From Paenarthrobacter sp. JL.01a (GTDB lineage: Bacteria > Actinomycetota > Actinomycetes > Actinomycetales > Micrococcaceae): 64,000 nucleotides of DNA. Both the position numbers and the translations under genes were made by a program. Below are positions 1-8,906 of this stretch, piece after piece. How positions within the stretch are numbered: the first letter of the stretch is position 1; the number at the start of each line of letters is the position of its first letter. Location: assembly GCF_025452095.1 (NCBI RefSeq), contig NZ_CP104877.1:2480001-2544000 (forward strand), read 5' to 3'. The notes beneath the pieces are model-generated. The model saw nothing but the letters and a program-made list of their open reading frames with translations, was not told where the DNA came from and did not search any database.

Positions 1-117
1 AGGGAGAGCATCGGCCAACCGCTGCCTCTTGCTACTGGCCCGGGCGCGCAGCACCGTTGAAGGAAATCTTCAAGGGATGTGGCGTCGGGTCATGCCAGAC
101 AAGGATCCATCCTACCA

Positions 118-139
118 CGGGCGCTGCATCCAACGCCCG
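118..139 (-). terminator. Weak hairpin downstream of rarA
   Basis: A 6-bp stem (CGGGCG/CGCCCG) with a 10-nt loop starts 3 bases beyond the rarA stop codon in the direction of rarA transcription. There is no T-tract after it, so it is at best a weak terminator. The rest of 1-141 holds no gene I can support. Confidence 0.35.
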
Positions 140-141
140 CG

Positions 142-1566
142 CTACTCGCCCCGGACGATCTTCCGGAGCCGCTCCAGCCGCGCCGCAATATCGCGTTCCG
201 CTCCATTGTTGGTGGGCTCGTAGTAATTCCTGCCCACAAGGTCGTCCGGCGGGTATTGCTGGGTGGCGATCCCATGGGGTTCGTCGTGCGCGTATTTGTA
301 GCTCTTGCCGTGCCCCAGCTGTTTGGCCCCGGGATAGTGGGCGTCGCGAAGGTGCATGGGTATTCCGCCACCATAGCCGGCGCGTACGTCAGCCACTGCC
401 TTGTTCAAGCCCATGTAGGCGGCATTGGATTTAGGGGCAGTGGCCAAGTGCACCACGGCTTCGGCCAACACGATCCTGCCCTCCGGCATGCCGATCAGCT
501 GCACGGCCTGTGCTGCGGCGACGGCGGTCTGCAACGCAGTGGGGTCGGCCATGCCGATGTCTTCGGCAGCGGAGATGACGATCCTGCGGGCCACGAAGCG
601 GGGATCCTCCCCCGCTTCAAGCATCCGCGCCAGGTAGTGCAGGGCTGCGTCGACGTCGGATCCCCGGATGGACTTGATGAACGCGCTGGCGACGTCGTAA
701 TGCTGGTCTCCGGCGCGGTCGTAGCGGACCGCGGCGGCATCCAGCGCGCGCTCTGTGTGGCGCAGTTCCACCAACACCGGCGCGTCGGACTCACCGTCCT
801 CGACGGCGGTGGCGTCACCGAACGCTACCCCGGCAGCAGCCTCCAGCGCCGTGAGGGCACGCCGGGCGTCGCCACCGGACAAGCGCACGAGGTGCTCAAG
901 GGCCTCCGGGGCCAACTCGACACGTCCGGCAAGGCCGCGGGCATCCGTCACCGCCTTTTGCAGCAAGCCGGAGATATCGTCATCGGTCAGCGGTTTCAGG
1001 GTCAGCAACAGGGACCGGGACAAGAGCGGCGACACCACCGAGAAGGACGGGTTTTCGGTAGTAGCCGCGACCAGCACCACCCAGCGGTTCTCGACACCGG
1101 GCAGGAGCGCGTCCTGCTGTGCCTTGTTGAAGCGGTGGATCTCGTCCAGGAACAGCACCGTGGTCTTTTTGTAGAGGTCCCGGGCCGTCAATGCCTCGTC
1201 CATGACCCTGCGCACGTCCTTGACACCGGCAGTGATGGCGGAGAGTTCAACGAACTTCCTGCCGGGTCCGCGTGCGATCACGTGAGCCAAGGTGGTCTTG
1301 CCCGTCCCGGGAGGTCCCCAGAGGATCACCGAGCTGGGTCCGGCGGGGCCTGCGGCCTCTGCACCGGCGGCAAGCTGCCTCAGCGGAGAACCCTGGCCCA
1401 AAAGATGCTGCTGCCCCACGACATCGTCCAACGTCCGTGGGCGCATCCGCACCGCGAGGGGGCTGCGCTGGGACGCCATCCAGTTGGCGTCCGAGGGCCC
1501 TCCGGCGGCAGGCAGCTCCTCCGACTCGTCGTCGTTCACTGCACCGGCACCAAAGAGATCTTCCAC
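142..1566 (-). CDS. rarA: Replication-associated recombination protein A (RarA/MgsA), AAA+ ATPase
   Basis: 474 aa, close to the family norm. RarA is a cytoplasmic clamp-loader-like ATPase that acts at stalled replication forks. Walker [10 protein letters not shown] lies at residues 84-92 and Walker B FLDEIHR near 139-145, followed by a sensor segment (AATTENPSF). The C-terminal half carries the family signature [12 protein letters not shown] within the tetramerisation domain. The start is GTG: an in-frame TAG lies five codons upstream and no Shine-Dalgarno is present. Instead a TAGCCT hexamer ends 6 nt before the GTG, which fits a leaderless mRNA. The N-terminal 30 residues are acidic and variable. 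The gene is divergent from the acVLRF1 gene. In M. tuberculosis its homologue likewise lies near aspS and hisS. Confidence 0.95.
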   Translation of the reverse strand: MEDLFGAGAVNDDESEELPAAGGPSDANWMASQRSPLAVRMRPRTLDDVVGQQHLLGQGSPLRQLAAGAEAAGPAGPSSVILWGPPGTGKTTLAHVIARGPGRKFVELSAITAGVKDVRRVMDEALTARDLYKKTTVLFLDEIHRFNKAQQDALLPGVENRWVVLVAATTENPSFSVVSPLLSRSLLLTLKPLTDDDISGLLQKAVTDARGLAGRVELAPEALEHLVRLSGGDARRALTALEAAAGVAFGDATAVEDGESDAPVLVELRHTERALDAAAVRYDRAGDQHYDVASAFIKSIRGSDVDAALHYLARMLEAGEDPRFVARRIVISAAEDIGMADPTALQTAVAAAQAVQLIGMPEGRIVLAEAVVHLATAPKSNAAYMGLNKAVADVRAGYGGGIPMHLRDAHYPGAKQLGHGKSYKYAHDEPHGIATQQYPPDDLVGRNYYEPTNNGAERDIAARLERLRKIVRGE

Positions 1567-1572
1567 ATGGAT

Positions 1573-1578
1573 AGGCTA
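1573..1578 (-). promoter_or_regulatory. -10 hexamer for leaderless rarA
   Basis: TAGCCT on the minus strand ends 6 nt before the rarA GTG, which puts the expected transcription start at the start codon. No clear -35 element is visible. It lies just outside the ribosome binding site of the divergent gene at 1608. Confidence 0.5.
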
Positions 1579-1607
1579 CTCATAGTTCCAGCAAAGGAGA
1601 CATTGAC

Positions 1608-2207
1608 GTGCAGCGCCCAGCATCAGCACCGCGCCGCCCCGGCGGACGCCGGACCGCCCTGGTGCCCGCGCAACGGTTGCACGGATGGGTGGAGCGGTTC
1701 GCGGCCAGCCACGGCACAGTCGCGCAAGACCTCGACGACGACGGCCTGCTGGTGAGGGCTGCCGATGGAGCCGAAGCGCTTCTGCGGGCACCGTGGCCGG
1801 CCGACGGGAGGCCTGGCAGGGGCGCGACGGAACTGGACCGCCTGGCATCCCTGGCGAGCCAGGAGCGCGCATTGGGCGTGCTCTTGGTCCGCAAGGGTGG
1901 CTACGCCCTGGCCGCTGCCAGCGGTCCGAGAATCCAGACGACAAAAAGCGGTTCACGTTTCATCGATGCCAGGACCACGGCCGAACACGCAGCGCGGATC
2001 TTCGCCAACCACAGGATTGAATACCTTGTGACAGGCGGCGACCGCGCTTTGGTGGACCAGGTACTTGCCCAGCCCTCGCTCAAAGCCGTGTCCGGCAGGA
2101 CAAGGCTGCCTTTCCTGGATGTACAGGTACCAAAGTCCGCGGTCCTTGCAAAAGCCGCCGCCGACGCCTGCTCTATCCGGATCAGCGTCACCGACCCGCC
2201 GGTTTAG
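1608..2207 (+). CDS. acVLRF1-family protein (peptidyl-tRNA hydrolase-like), contracted
   Basis: 199 aa, GTG start with a strong ribosome binding site (AAAGGAGA at 1593-1600, 7-nt spacer). The block GVLLVRKGGYALA, the later LVTGGDRALVDQVLAQP and the C-terminal IRISVTDPP resemble the actinobacterial VLRF1 release-factor-like domain, a relative of eukaryotic Vms1 that releases stalled nascent chains from tRNA. As I remember the family, a GG-(W/R)-SQQR-rich loop and a basic helix follow the strand ending in RY(V)QGRT. Here RFIDARTTAEHAARI runs almost directly into the next strand, so roughly 25-30 residues including the presumed catalytic glutamine appear to be absent, with no sign of a frameshift. 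The function is therefore uncertain; the protein may bind ribosomes or tRNA without hydrolysing. Its stop codon overlaps that of the convergent GNAT gene. Confidence 0.6.
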   Translation: MQRPASAPRRPGGRRTALVPAQRLHGWVERFAASHGTVAQDLDDDGLLVRAADGAEALLRAPWPADGRPGRGATELDRLASLASQERALGVLLVRKGGYALAAASGPRIQTTKSGSRFIDARTTAEHAARIFANHRIEYLVTGGDRALVDQVLAQPSLKAVSGRTRLPFLDVQVPKSAVLAKAAADACSIRISVTDPPV

Positions 2208-2995
2208 CAGCCGCCCGGGGCACGTTTCAGCGGAGCTTGCCGGTAGAGGTAGCCACCGTAATCCGTAAAGCCGGCCTGCCCGTACAGGGCGCGCGCCACA
2301 TGGTTGGCCGCTGTGACGAGCAGCCAAAAACCGCCAAGGTTGCGTTCCCTGCCGGCCTGCAGCAACGCTTCCAGTACTTTAGTGCCGTGGCCCCGCCTGC
2401 GGTGCGCCGCCGACGTCGCCATGCTGTAGATACCGCCCCAGCCGTTCACCAAGGCAAGACGCCCGACGGCGGCGGGGACGCCGTCGTCGTCCCTCACCAG
2501 GGCGTACAGCGACGGGCAGGCGGTGAGAATCCTGCGCGCGACAGACAATTCCGCCTCTCCGCCGCGGCCATCCACCGACCACCACAGATTGAGCCATTCC
2601 TGCGACGGTTCTTCGCTGACTTCCACGCCGGCAGTGGGCGCTTTCCCGGGAACGTCAGCGGTATCCCGGACCATGATCCTCGTCTCGGACTGCCTGGTAA
2701 AGCGCTGGCCGTCAAGAACAGCGTTGAGTTCCGCGCTTCGGGGATCGTCGAAGACCTGGAAGATCAGGGGCAGCCTGCGCGAGCGGTACCACTGCGCGGC
2801 GGACTGAACAGAGTGGGCGATGCCCTCCGGCCCCGCTTGGGCCGGCACCCTGGGCCACACCGAGTTCGCCCGCTGCGTCACTCCCTCCGAGGCGCGTAGG
2901 ACCCACTGTCCCGCTTCCTCGCGCTCAAGCGCCGGCCAGGCCTTGTCCATCAGCTCTTCAAGGGCGGCTTGCTCCACGGTAGCGGCGCCTCTCAT
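2204..2995 (-). CDS. GNAT N-acetyltransferase, Rv0428c/Cg3035-like
   Basis: 263 aa from the ATG at 2993-2995. The N-terminal segment (LEELMDKAWPALEREEAGQW) is characteristic of the actinobacterial Rv0428c/Cg3035 family. The C-terminal GNAT fold holds the acetyl-CoA loop motif RRRGHG and the final motif ALYGQAGF. The substrate is unknown. An in-frame GTG exists at 3022, but it abuts a 13-bp terminator hairpin for aspS, so translation from there would place the initiation region inside the terminator. ATG 2995 is preferred, although no Shine-Dalgarno is visible there either. The gene lies downstream of aspS on the same strand and ends with a 4-base stop-codon overlap (TTAG) with the convergent gene at 1608-2207. 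Confidence 0.8.
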   Translation of the reverse strand: MRGAATVEQAALEELMDKAWPALEREEAGQWVLRASEGVTQRANSVWPRVPAQAGPEGIAHSVQSAAQWYRSRRLPLIFQVFDDPRSAELNAVLDGQRFTRQSETRIMVRDTADVPGKAPTAGVEVSEEPSQEWLNLWWSVDGRGGEAELSVARRILTACPSLYALVRDDDGVPAAVGRLALVNGWGGIYSMATSAAHRRRGHGTKVLEALLQAGRERNLGGFWLLVTAANHVARALYGQAGFTDYGGYLYRQAPLKRAPGGC

Positions 2996-3022
2996 GCTCG
3001 GGAATCGATGGGCAGAAAACAC

Positions 3023-3052
3023 CGGAGGGCTCCCCCTAAGGGGAGCCCTCCG
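3023..3052 (-). terminator. Rho-independent terminator of aspS
   Basis: A perfect 13-bp stem with a CTAA loop (arms 3023-3035 and 3040-3052) begins ten bases after the aspS stop. On the minus strand it is followed by TGTTTTCT. It separates aspS from the downstream GNAT gene. Confidence 0.85.
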
Positions 3053-3061
3053 ATTGTGGTC

Positions 3062-4855
3062 TTACTCGGACTTGGTGTCCGCCTTGGCGGCCGGCTTGGC
3101 CTCAGGCTTGAAGTCCACCCCGGCCTCCTTGCGCTGCTGCGCCGTAATCGGAGCAGGCGCGGCAGTCAGGGGGTCGAAGCCGTTGCCCGTCTTCGGGAAG
3201 GCGATGACGTCGCGGATCGATTCCACACCGGCCAGCAGTGCCACAACGCGGTCCCAGCCGAAGGCAATGCCACCGTGCGGAGGCGCACCGTACTTGAAGC
3301 CCTCCAGCAGGAAGCCGAACTTGGTTTCAGCATCTTCCTTGTCCAATCCCATGAGCTGGAAGACCCTCTCCTGGACCTCGCGCTCATGGATACGGATGGA
3401 ACCGCCGCCGATCTCGTTGCCGTTGCACACGATGTCGTAGGCGTAGGACAGCGCCGACTCGGGATTCTTGTCGAAAGTGTCCATGAATTCCGGCTTGGGC
3501 GAGGTGAAGGCGTGGTGGACGGCGGTCCACTGCCCTGCTCCCACTGCCACGTCCCCGGAAGCGACGGCGGCTGCGGCCGGTTCGAACATCGGAGCGTCCA
3601 CGATCCATACGAAAGCCCAGTCACTGGGATCGATCAGGCCCGTGCGGTGGCCGATTTCGACGCGCGCAGCGCCCAGCAGCGAACGGGAAGCGCTCTTCTC
3701 GCCGGCGGCGAAGAAGATGCAGTCACCGGGCTTGGCGCCGACGGCGTCAGCCAGTCCGGCACGTTCTTGTTCCGTGAGGTTCTTGGCGACGGGTCCTGCA
3801 AGCTCCCCGTCCTCCTTGTAAAGGACATAGGCCAGTCCCTTGGCGCCGCGCTGCTTGGCCCATTCCTGCCAGGCATCGAGGGCGCGGCGGGCCTGGGAAG
3901 CGCCACCGGGCATGACCACTGCGCCGACGTAGGGGGCTTTGAACACGCCGAAGTTGGTGTCCTTGAAGAACCCGGTCAGCTCCGTCAGCTCAAGGTCGAA
4001 GCGAAGGTCCGGCTTGTCGGAGCCGTACTTGGCCATGGCGTCCAAGTAGGTCATGCGACGGATGGGCGTGGGAACCTCAACGTCGATCAGCTGCCACAGC
4101 GACTTCACGATGGCCTCGCCCAAGGCGATGATGTCGTCCTGGTCAACGAAGCTGGCTTCGATATCCAGCTGCGTGAACTCGGGCTGGCGGTCGGCACGGA
4201 AGTCTTCGTCGCGGTAGCAGCGTGCGATCTGGTAGTACTTCTCGAAGCCACCCACCTGCAGGAGCTGCTTGAACAACTGCGGGGACTGCGGCAAGGCGTA
4301 CCAGGAGCCGGGAGCCAGGCGTGCCGGGACGACGAAGTCACGTGCGCCCTCGGGCGTGGAACGCGTCAGGGTGGGCGTCTCGATTTCAACGTAACCCTGG
4401 TCGTGCAGGATGCCGCGGGCCACGCGGTTCGCCTCGGAACGCAAGCGGAGGTTGCGGGCGGGGCCGGGACGGCGCAGGTCCAGGTAGCGGTGCTTCAGCC
4501 GGGCTTCTTCGCCGACCTCCACGTGCTCATCGATCTGGAACGGCAGCGGGTCGGAGGTGTTCAGGACAACAACCTTGTCTGCGATAACCTCGATTTCGCC
4601 CGTAGCAAGGGCGGGGTTCTCGTTGCCTTCAGGACGCTTGTTGACCGTACCGGTGACCTGCAGGACGTACTCGTTCCGAAGGCCGTGGAAGACCTCTTCC
4701 TCGCGGACTACCACCTGGGCCACGCCGGACGCGTCGCGCAGGTCAACGAATGCAACGCCACCGTGATCACGGCGGCGGCCCACCCAGCCGGCCAGGGTTA
4801 CGGTTTGTCCAATGTGCTCGGAACGAAGTGATCCGAGGTCATGTGTGCGCAGCAC
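3062..4855 (-). CDS. aspS: Aspartyl-tRNA synthetase
   Basis: 597 aa from the GTG at 4853-4855, preceded by AAAGGA with suitable spacing; the reading frame stays open 29 codons further upstream but that extension is Ala/Arg-rich and unlike the family. Charges tRNA-Asp (possibly also tRNA-Asn, as is common in actinobacteria that rely on GatCAB amidation) in the cytoplasm. The N-terminal anticodon-binding OB fold includes [19 protein letters not shown]. Class II motif 2 is seen around [15 protein letters not shown] and motif 3 as [13 protein letters not shown]. The last 25 residues are a Lys/Ala/Glu-rich tail. It follows hisS on the same strand, as in M. tuberculosis, with a hairpin in between. 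Confidence 0.97.
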   Translation of the reverse strand: MLRTHDLGSLRSEHIGQTVTLAGWVGRRRDHGGVAFVDLRDASGVAQVVVREEEVFHGLRNEYVLQVTGTVNKRPEGNENPALATGEIEVIADKVVVLNTSDPLPFQIDEHVEVGEEARLKHRYLDLRRPGPARNLRLRSEANRVARGILHDQGYVEIETPTLTRSTPEGARDFVVPARLAPGSWYALPQSPQLFKQLLQVGGFEKYYQIARCYRDEDFRADRQPEFTQLDIEASFVDQDDIIALGEAIVKSLWQLIDVEVPTPIRRMTYLDAMAKYGSDKPDLRFDLELTELTGFFKDTNFGVFKAPYVGAVVMPGGASQARRALDAWQEWAKQRGAKGLAYVLYKEDGELAGPVAKNLTEQERAGLADAVGAKPGDCIFFAAGEKSASRSLLGAARVEIGHRTGLIDPSDWAFVWIVDAPMFEPAAAAVASGDVAVGAGQWTAVHHAFTSPKPEFMDTFDKNPESALSYAYDIVCNGNEIGGGSIRIHEREVQERVFQLMGLDKEDAETKFGFLLEGFKYGAPPHGGIAFGWDRVVALLAGVESIRDVIAFPKTGNGFDPLTAAPAPITAQQRKEAGVDFKPEAKPAAKADTKSE

Positions 4856-4882
4856 AGCATTCCTTTCAGCATGAAATTTAGA

Positions 4883-4905
4883 GGGACCGCTGCAAAAGCG
4901 GTCCC
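4883..4905 (-). terminator. Hairpin between hisS and aspS
   Basis: A 9-bp perfect stem (GGGACCGCT/AGCGGTCCC) with a 5-nt loop, followed on the minus strand by CTCTAAATTTC. It probably terminates the hisS transcript before the aspS start. Confidence 0.65.
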
Positions 4906-4966
4906 GTCCGAGTTTACCCGCCCCGGCCGCGGCTGCCGCCAAAGGGCGGAACTAACGTTGTTCTGT

Positions 4967-6322
4967 TCAGGCAGTGGTCACGCGGACGTTGAGATCTTCT
5001 TCCGGCGGCGTCCAGCTCGCCGGGTCCGCATCCACCTGCTCACCCGAGCGGATGTCCTTGACCTGGTGTTTGCCGTCGTCGTCGGTGAACCAGACAAAGG
5101 GAATCCCGCGGCGGTCGGCAAACTTGATCTGCTTGCCGAACTTTTCGGCCTTGGCGGCCACCTCGGTGGCGATGCCACGGCCCCGCAACTGGGCCGCGAT
5201 GTCCTGGGCGGCCGACCAGCTCTCATCGGTGTTGAGTGCAACCAAAACAGCTGTCGGCACAGCGCGGGAGGCCGAAGCCAGTTCCTGGCTGAGGATGCGC
5301 GAGACAAGTCGCGTCACGCCGATGGAAAGCCCGACGCCAGGGAACTTGCGGTTGCCCTTGCTGGCCAGGGCATCGTAGCGCCCGCCGGAACAGATCGACC
5401 CCAGCTGCTCATGCCCCACCAGGACCGTCTCCACTACCGTTCCCGTGTAGTAGTCCAGCCCGCGTGCGATGCTCAGGTCAGCCACGACCTTCCCAGGGGC
5501 ACGCTGCACGGCGGCTTCGATAACCTGCTGCAACTCACTCAGCCCCTCGTCAAGGAGGTCGTCCTTCACTCCAAGTGCGCGCACCTGCTCCACGAACGAG
5601 GTGTCCTCCGTTCGGATGGTGGCCAGCTGCAGTGCAAGACCCGCCTGCTCATCCGTGGCACCGAGCTCGGACTTGAGAAGCCCGGCTACCTTGTCGGCGC
5701 CGATCTTCTCCAGCTTGTCGATGCTCCGCAACACGCCGGCTGTATCCGTCAGGCCAATCCCCCGGTAGAAGCCTTCTGCCAGCTTCCTGTTGTTGATCCT
5801 GAGCCGGAAGTCCGGAATCGGCAGCGCGCTGAGGGCTTCGGCGATGACCAGCGCAATTTCGACGTCGTAACGGAACGGCAGTTCTCCGTCGCCCACGACG
5901 TCGATATCCGCCTGGGTGAACTCGCGCGCCCGGCCCTCCTGGGGGCGCTCACCGCGCCACACTTTCTGGATCTGGTAGCGGCGGAACGGAAACGCCAGGT
6001 AGCCGGCGTTCTCCACGACATAACGGGCGAAGGGAACAGTAAGGTCGAAGTGCAGGGCCAGGGCGTTGGGGTCCGCCTTGTCCGACCCGCCCGGCTTCGC
6101 GGCGTCGCCTTCGTCGTCCTGGAGGCGGCTAAGCCCGTAGACCTCTTTATCGATCTCGCCCTTGCGGAGCAGCTGGCCCACCGTTTCCACGGCACGTGTC
6201 TCGATGGAGGAAAAGCCATGCAGTTCGAAGGTCCTCCGGAGCGTGTCCAGAACATGGAGCTCCACCAACCGCTCCTGGGGAAGCCACTCGGGGAATCCGG
6301 ACAGGGAGGCGGTACGTGCCAT
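4967..6322 (-). CDS. hisS: Histidyl-tRNA synthetase
   Basis: 451 aa, ATG start with AAGGAGA just upstream. Class II synthetase that charges tRNA-His. The motif 2 region contains WRGERPQEGRAREFTQADID, the histidine-specific signatures LDYYTGTVVE and SGGRYDAL are present, and the C-terminal anticodon-binding domain ends in DVRSG-like DIRSGEQ. Length and order are normal. It is divergent from the cyclophilin gene; the 208-bp spacer holds an 8-bp hairpin (6375-6395) in the hisS leader and a symmetric inverted repeat described separately. Confidence 0.96.
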   Translation of the reverse strand: MARTASLSGFPEWLPQERLVELHVLDTLRRTFELHGFSSIETRAVETVGQLLRKGEIDKEVYGLSRLQDDEGDAAKPGGSDKADPNALALHFDLTVPFARYVVENAGYLAFPFRRYQIQKVWRGERPQEGRAREFTQADIDVVGDGELPFRYDVEIALVIAEALSALPIPDFRLRINNRKLAEGFYRGIGLTDTAGVLRSIDKLEKIGADKVAGLLKSELGATDEQAGLALQLATIRTEDTSFVEQVRALGVKDDLLDEGLSELQQVIEAAVQRAPGKVVADLSIARGLDYYTGTVVETVLVGHEQLGSICSGGRYDALASKGNRKFPGVGLSIGVTRLVSRILSQELASASRAVPTAVLVALNTDESWSAAQDIAAQLRGRGIATEVAAKAEKFGKQIKFADRRGIPFVWFTDDDGKHQVKDIRSGEQVDADPASWTPPEEDLNVRVTTA

Positions 6323-6419
6323 GGTGGAATTGTCTCCTTGAAGAAAGCTGACACGTGCTTCGGCGCTGCAGCTTTAAACGCCCGTTCGGCGTTTACAGGC
6401 CGGGCGTCCAGCCGGTCAT

Positions 6420-6450
6420 GCATAAACTATGTGCGGCAGCCAGTTTATGC
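6420..6450. promoter_or_regulatory. Symmetric inverted repeat between hisS and the cyclophilin gene
   Basis: GCATAAACT (6420-6428) and AGTTTATGC (6442-6450) form a perfect 9-bp inverted repeat with a 13-nt spacer. Each arm contains TAAACT in the sense of one of the divergent genes, so each may serve as a -10 element with start points falling in the shared centre, or the repeat may be an operator. No matching -35 elements are obvious. Confidence 0.4.
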
Positions 6451-6530
6451 TTTCCGCGCGTGCACATCTAATGCAGCATGCCCGGGTTCCTGTCGGCAGC
6501 CATTCGAAGCTGACTTATTCAGGAGGACTC

Positions 6531-7334
6531 TTGGCAACAAGGTCGCGGGATGACCGCGAAGCGAAACGTCGCATCAGGCAGATGGAAGCCAAGCGCGCCC
6601 TGCGGCAGGAACAGGCAAAGCGCCGGAAACGCGACAACACGATCGCCATTGGCGCCGGAGCCGCAGCCGTCATCCTGGCCGTCGTCCTGCAGCTGACCGT
6701 TTTCAGTTCCAACCCCACGGAAGCCGAGGTTGCTGCCGCCGAAGCCGGGCTCAGCTCTGCCTCGGCGTCGCCCTCTGCCGCCCCTTCACAAAACAGTGCC
6801 GACGTTCCCAGTGCCGACACCGCCGCAGGCAAGACGTTCACAGGCCAGCTCTCCCTGAACGGCGGGGCAGTCGGCGTTGAATTGAACGGCACAGCCGCTC
6901 CGCAGGCAGCCGCCGTCTTGAAGTCACTTACCGACTCCGGCTACTACAACGGGGCCAATTGCCACCGCCTGACAACGTCGGAGACCTTTGGACTCCTGCA
7001 GTGCGGCGCCAAGTCCGAGGACGGCGCCGACGATCCCAACTATCGCTGGGGCCCCCTGGAAAACACTCCGGCCGACAACAAGTACCCCGCAGGAACCATC
7101 GCCATCGCCCGAACCGGTAATAACGCCTACGGCAACGGCCACCAGTTCTTCATTGTCTATAAGGACACCACTATCCCGGCCGATACCGCGGGCGGGTACA
7201 CCGTGGTGGGCAAGGTGACCAGCGGGCTGGATGTGGTCACAAACATCGCCGCAGCGGGACTGAAACCCGGTCAAAACAACAGCGACGGCGCTCCTGTGGC
7301 ACCTGTCACGATAGACTCGTTCTCTCTGAAGTAA
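6531..7334 (+). CDS. Membrane-anchored cyclophilin-type peptidyl-prolyl isomerase
   Basis: 267 aa from the TTG at 6531, chosen because a consensus AGGAGG (6521-6526) sits 4 bases before it; the frame is open 34 codons further upstream without a ribosome binding site. A basic N-terminal segment (about residues 1-37, rich in Arg/Lys) precedes one transmembrane helix (IAIGAGAAAVILAVVLQLTV), then a Ser/Ala-rich linker and the isomerase domain outside the membrane. HRL and QFFIVY correspond to active-site segments; the usual NGSQFF is NGHQFF and the late Trp is missing. Two Cys (NCHR and LQCG) could form a disulfide. It resembles mycobacterial PpiB, which also lies next to hisS and rel, and probably helps fold exported proteins. 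Confidence 0.88.
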   Translation: MATRSRDDREAKRRIRQMEAKRALRQEQAKRRKRDNTIAIGAGAAAVILAVVLQLTVFSSNPTEAEVAAAEAGLSSASASPSAAPSQNSADVPSADTAAGKTFTGQLSLNGGAVGVELNGTAAPQAAAVLKSLTDSGYYNGANCHRLTTSETFGLLQCGAKSEDGADDPNYRWGPLENTPADNKYPAGTIAIARTGNNAYGNGHQFFIVYKDTTIPADTAGGYTVVGKVTSGLDVVTNIAAAGLKPGQNNSDGAPVAPVTIDSFSLK

Positions 7335-7400
7335 CCAGCTCCGGACCCCGGCCCGGCGTGCATTGCCTTAGCAGTCCCTCCAAGCGAAAGACTTTTAGCG

Positions 7401-8888
7401 GTGACAGACAGTCAGAAATCCGACGAAACAGCAGCAGTGGCCAACGATGAAGCAGCCGAGGTGATCGAAACAACCGAGGCCGAGGCATCCTCCGGGGCCG
7501 TTGCCGCTCCGGCGGCCGGCGAAGCTCCGGCTCCCCGCCCGGCACCGTCCGTGGCTCCGTCGCCGGCAGCATTTGCGGCCCGCCCGAAGGCGCCGGCCCC
7601 TGTTGTTCCAGCGGCTCCGGCAGTATCAGCCGCCTCGCTCGCCGAAGCGGCCAAGTGGGGGCGCGCAGAGGGAGACGGCCACGTCTTCCTGACGCTGGAT
7701 GGTGAGGAAATCGCCGTCGGGCAGTACCCGGGGGTCAGCCCCGACGAAGCACTGGGCTACTTTGCCCGGAAGTTCGACGACGTTATCGCCCAGGTCGTGC
7801 TGCTCGAACACCGCGTGGAGTCCAAGGCTCCTGCAACGGACATGCAGAAAACCGTCACACACCTGCGTGAGCAACTTGCCGAGCGCAACATGGTCGGTGA
7901 CATCCGCTCCGCCGAGGCCCGGCTGGACACCTTGTCGACTCAGATTGTCGAACTGGAGAAGTCCGAAAAGGCTGCCCACGATGCGCTGCGGGCCAGTGAA
8001 CTGGCTGCCCGCGAAGCCATCGTGGCTGAAGCGGAGTCCATCGCGGGACAGGACCCGGCACAGATCCAGTGGAAAACCTCCAGCGCCCGCATGAACGAGC
8101 TCTTCGAGTCCTGGAAGGCCGCCCAGAAGAGCGGCATCCGCCTGGGCCGGAGCAACGAAGATGCGCTGTGGAAGAGATTCCGCTCGGCCCGCACGGTATT
8201 CGACCGTCACCGCCGCGCCTACTTCTCGCAGCTGGACAGCAACAACTCTGCCGCCAAGACCGCCAAGGAGGCCTTGATCGCAGAGGCCGAGGCGCTTTCC
8301 TCCTCGACCGATTGGGGATACGCCGCCGGTGAATACCGCAGGCTCATGGACCAGTGGAAGGCAACTCCCCGCGCAAGCCGCAAGGACGACGACGCATTGT
8401 GGGGCCGTTTCCGGGCCGCACAGGATGTCTTCTTCAGCAACCGCCAGGCTGCCAATGACCAGATCGACCAGGAATACACCGCAAATCTGGCCGTCAAGGA
8501 ACAGTTGGTCATCGAGGCGCAGGCGTTGCTGCCGATCAAGGACCTCAATGCCGCCAAGAAGTCCCTCCAGTCCATCCGGGACCGGTGGGAAGAGGCTGGC
8601 AAGGTACCGCGCGCTGACATGGGCAGGATCGAAGCAGGCCTTCGGAAGGTTGAAGACGCCGTTCGTGAAGCCGAAGAAGAGAAGTGGCGCCGGACCAACC
8701 CCGAAACGAAGGCCCGTACCAACAGCGCCCTGACACAGCTGGAGGCGGCAATCGCGGGCCTGAAGGACGATCTCGACAAGGCGGAAAAGGCAGGCGACCA
8801 GCGTCGCATCAAGGCTGCCCGTGAAGCCCTCGAAGCCCGCCAGGCCTGGCTCGACCAGATCCAGCGTTCGGCCAGCGACCTCGCATAG
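7401..8888 (+). CDS. DUF349 domain protein
   Basis: 495 aa, GTG start with only a weak upstream GCGAAAG. An acidic, Ala/Pro-rich, disordered N-terminus of about 85 residues is followed by a small globular part (EGDGHVFLTLDGEEIAVG) and then several helical DUF349 repeats, each with a W/FR-F-R-A core such as DALWKRFRSARTVFDRHR and DALWGRFRAAQDVFFSNR. The C-terminus is a charged coiled coil. DUF349 has no settled function. The gene sits between the cyclophilin and a terminator-like hairpin and may be cotranscribed with the cyclophilin (66-bp gap). Confidence 0.85.
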   Translation: MTDSQKSDETAAVANDEAAEVIETTEAEASSGAVAAPAAGEAPAPRPAPSVAPSPAAFAARPKAPAPVVPAAPAVSAASLAEAAKWGRAEGDGHVFLTLDGEEIAVGQYPGVSPDEALGYFARKFDDVIAQVVLLEHRVESKAPATDMQKTVTHLREQLAERNMVGDIRSAEARLDTLSTQIVELEKSEKAAHDALRASELAAREAIVAEAESIAGQDPAQIQWKTSSARMNELFESWKAAQKSGIRLGRSNEDALWKRFRSARTVFDRHRRAYFSQLDSNNSAAKTAKEALIAEAEALSSSTDWGYAAGEYRRLMDQWKATPRASRKDDDALWGRFRAAQDVFFSNRQAANDQIDQEYTANLAVKEQLVIEAQALLPIKDLNAAKKSLQSIRDRWEEAGKVPRADMGRIEAGLRKVEDAVREAEEEKWRRTNPETKARTNSALTQLEAAIAGLKDDLDKAEKAGDQRRIKAAREALEARQAWLDQIQRSASDLA

Positions 8889-8906
8889 TCACCACTGACG
8901 TTGCCA

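Noticed and set aside
79-1755. Long open frame on the plus strand opposite rarA
   Set aside because: It is a shadow of rarA: high GC keeps the antisense frame open, and the sequence has no recognisable domain or ribosome binding site.
2969-4831. 620-codon frame opposite aspS
   Set aside because: Antisense shadow of aspS, which has all class II synthetase motifs.
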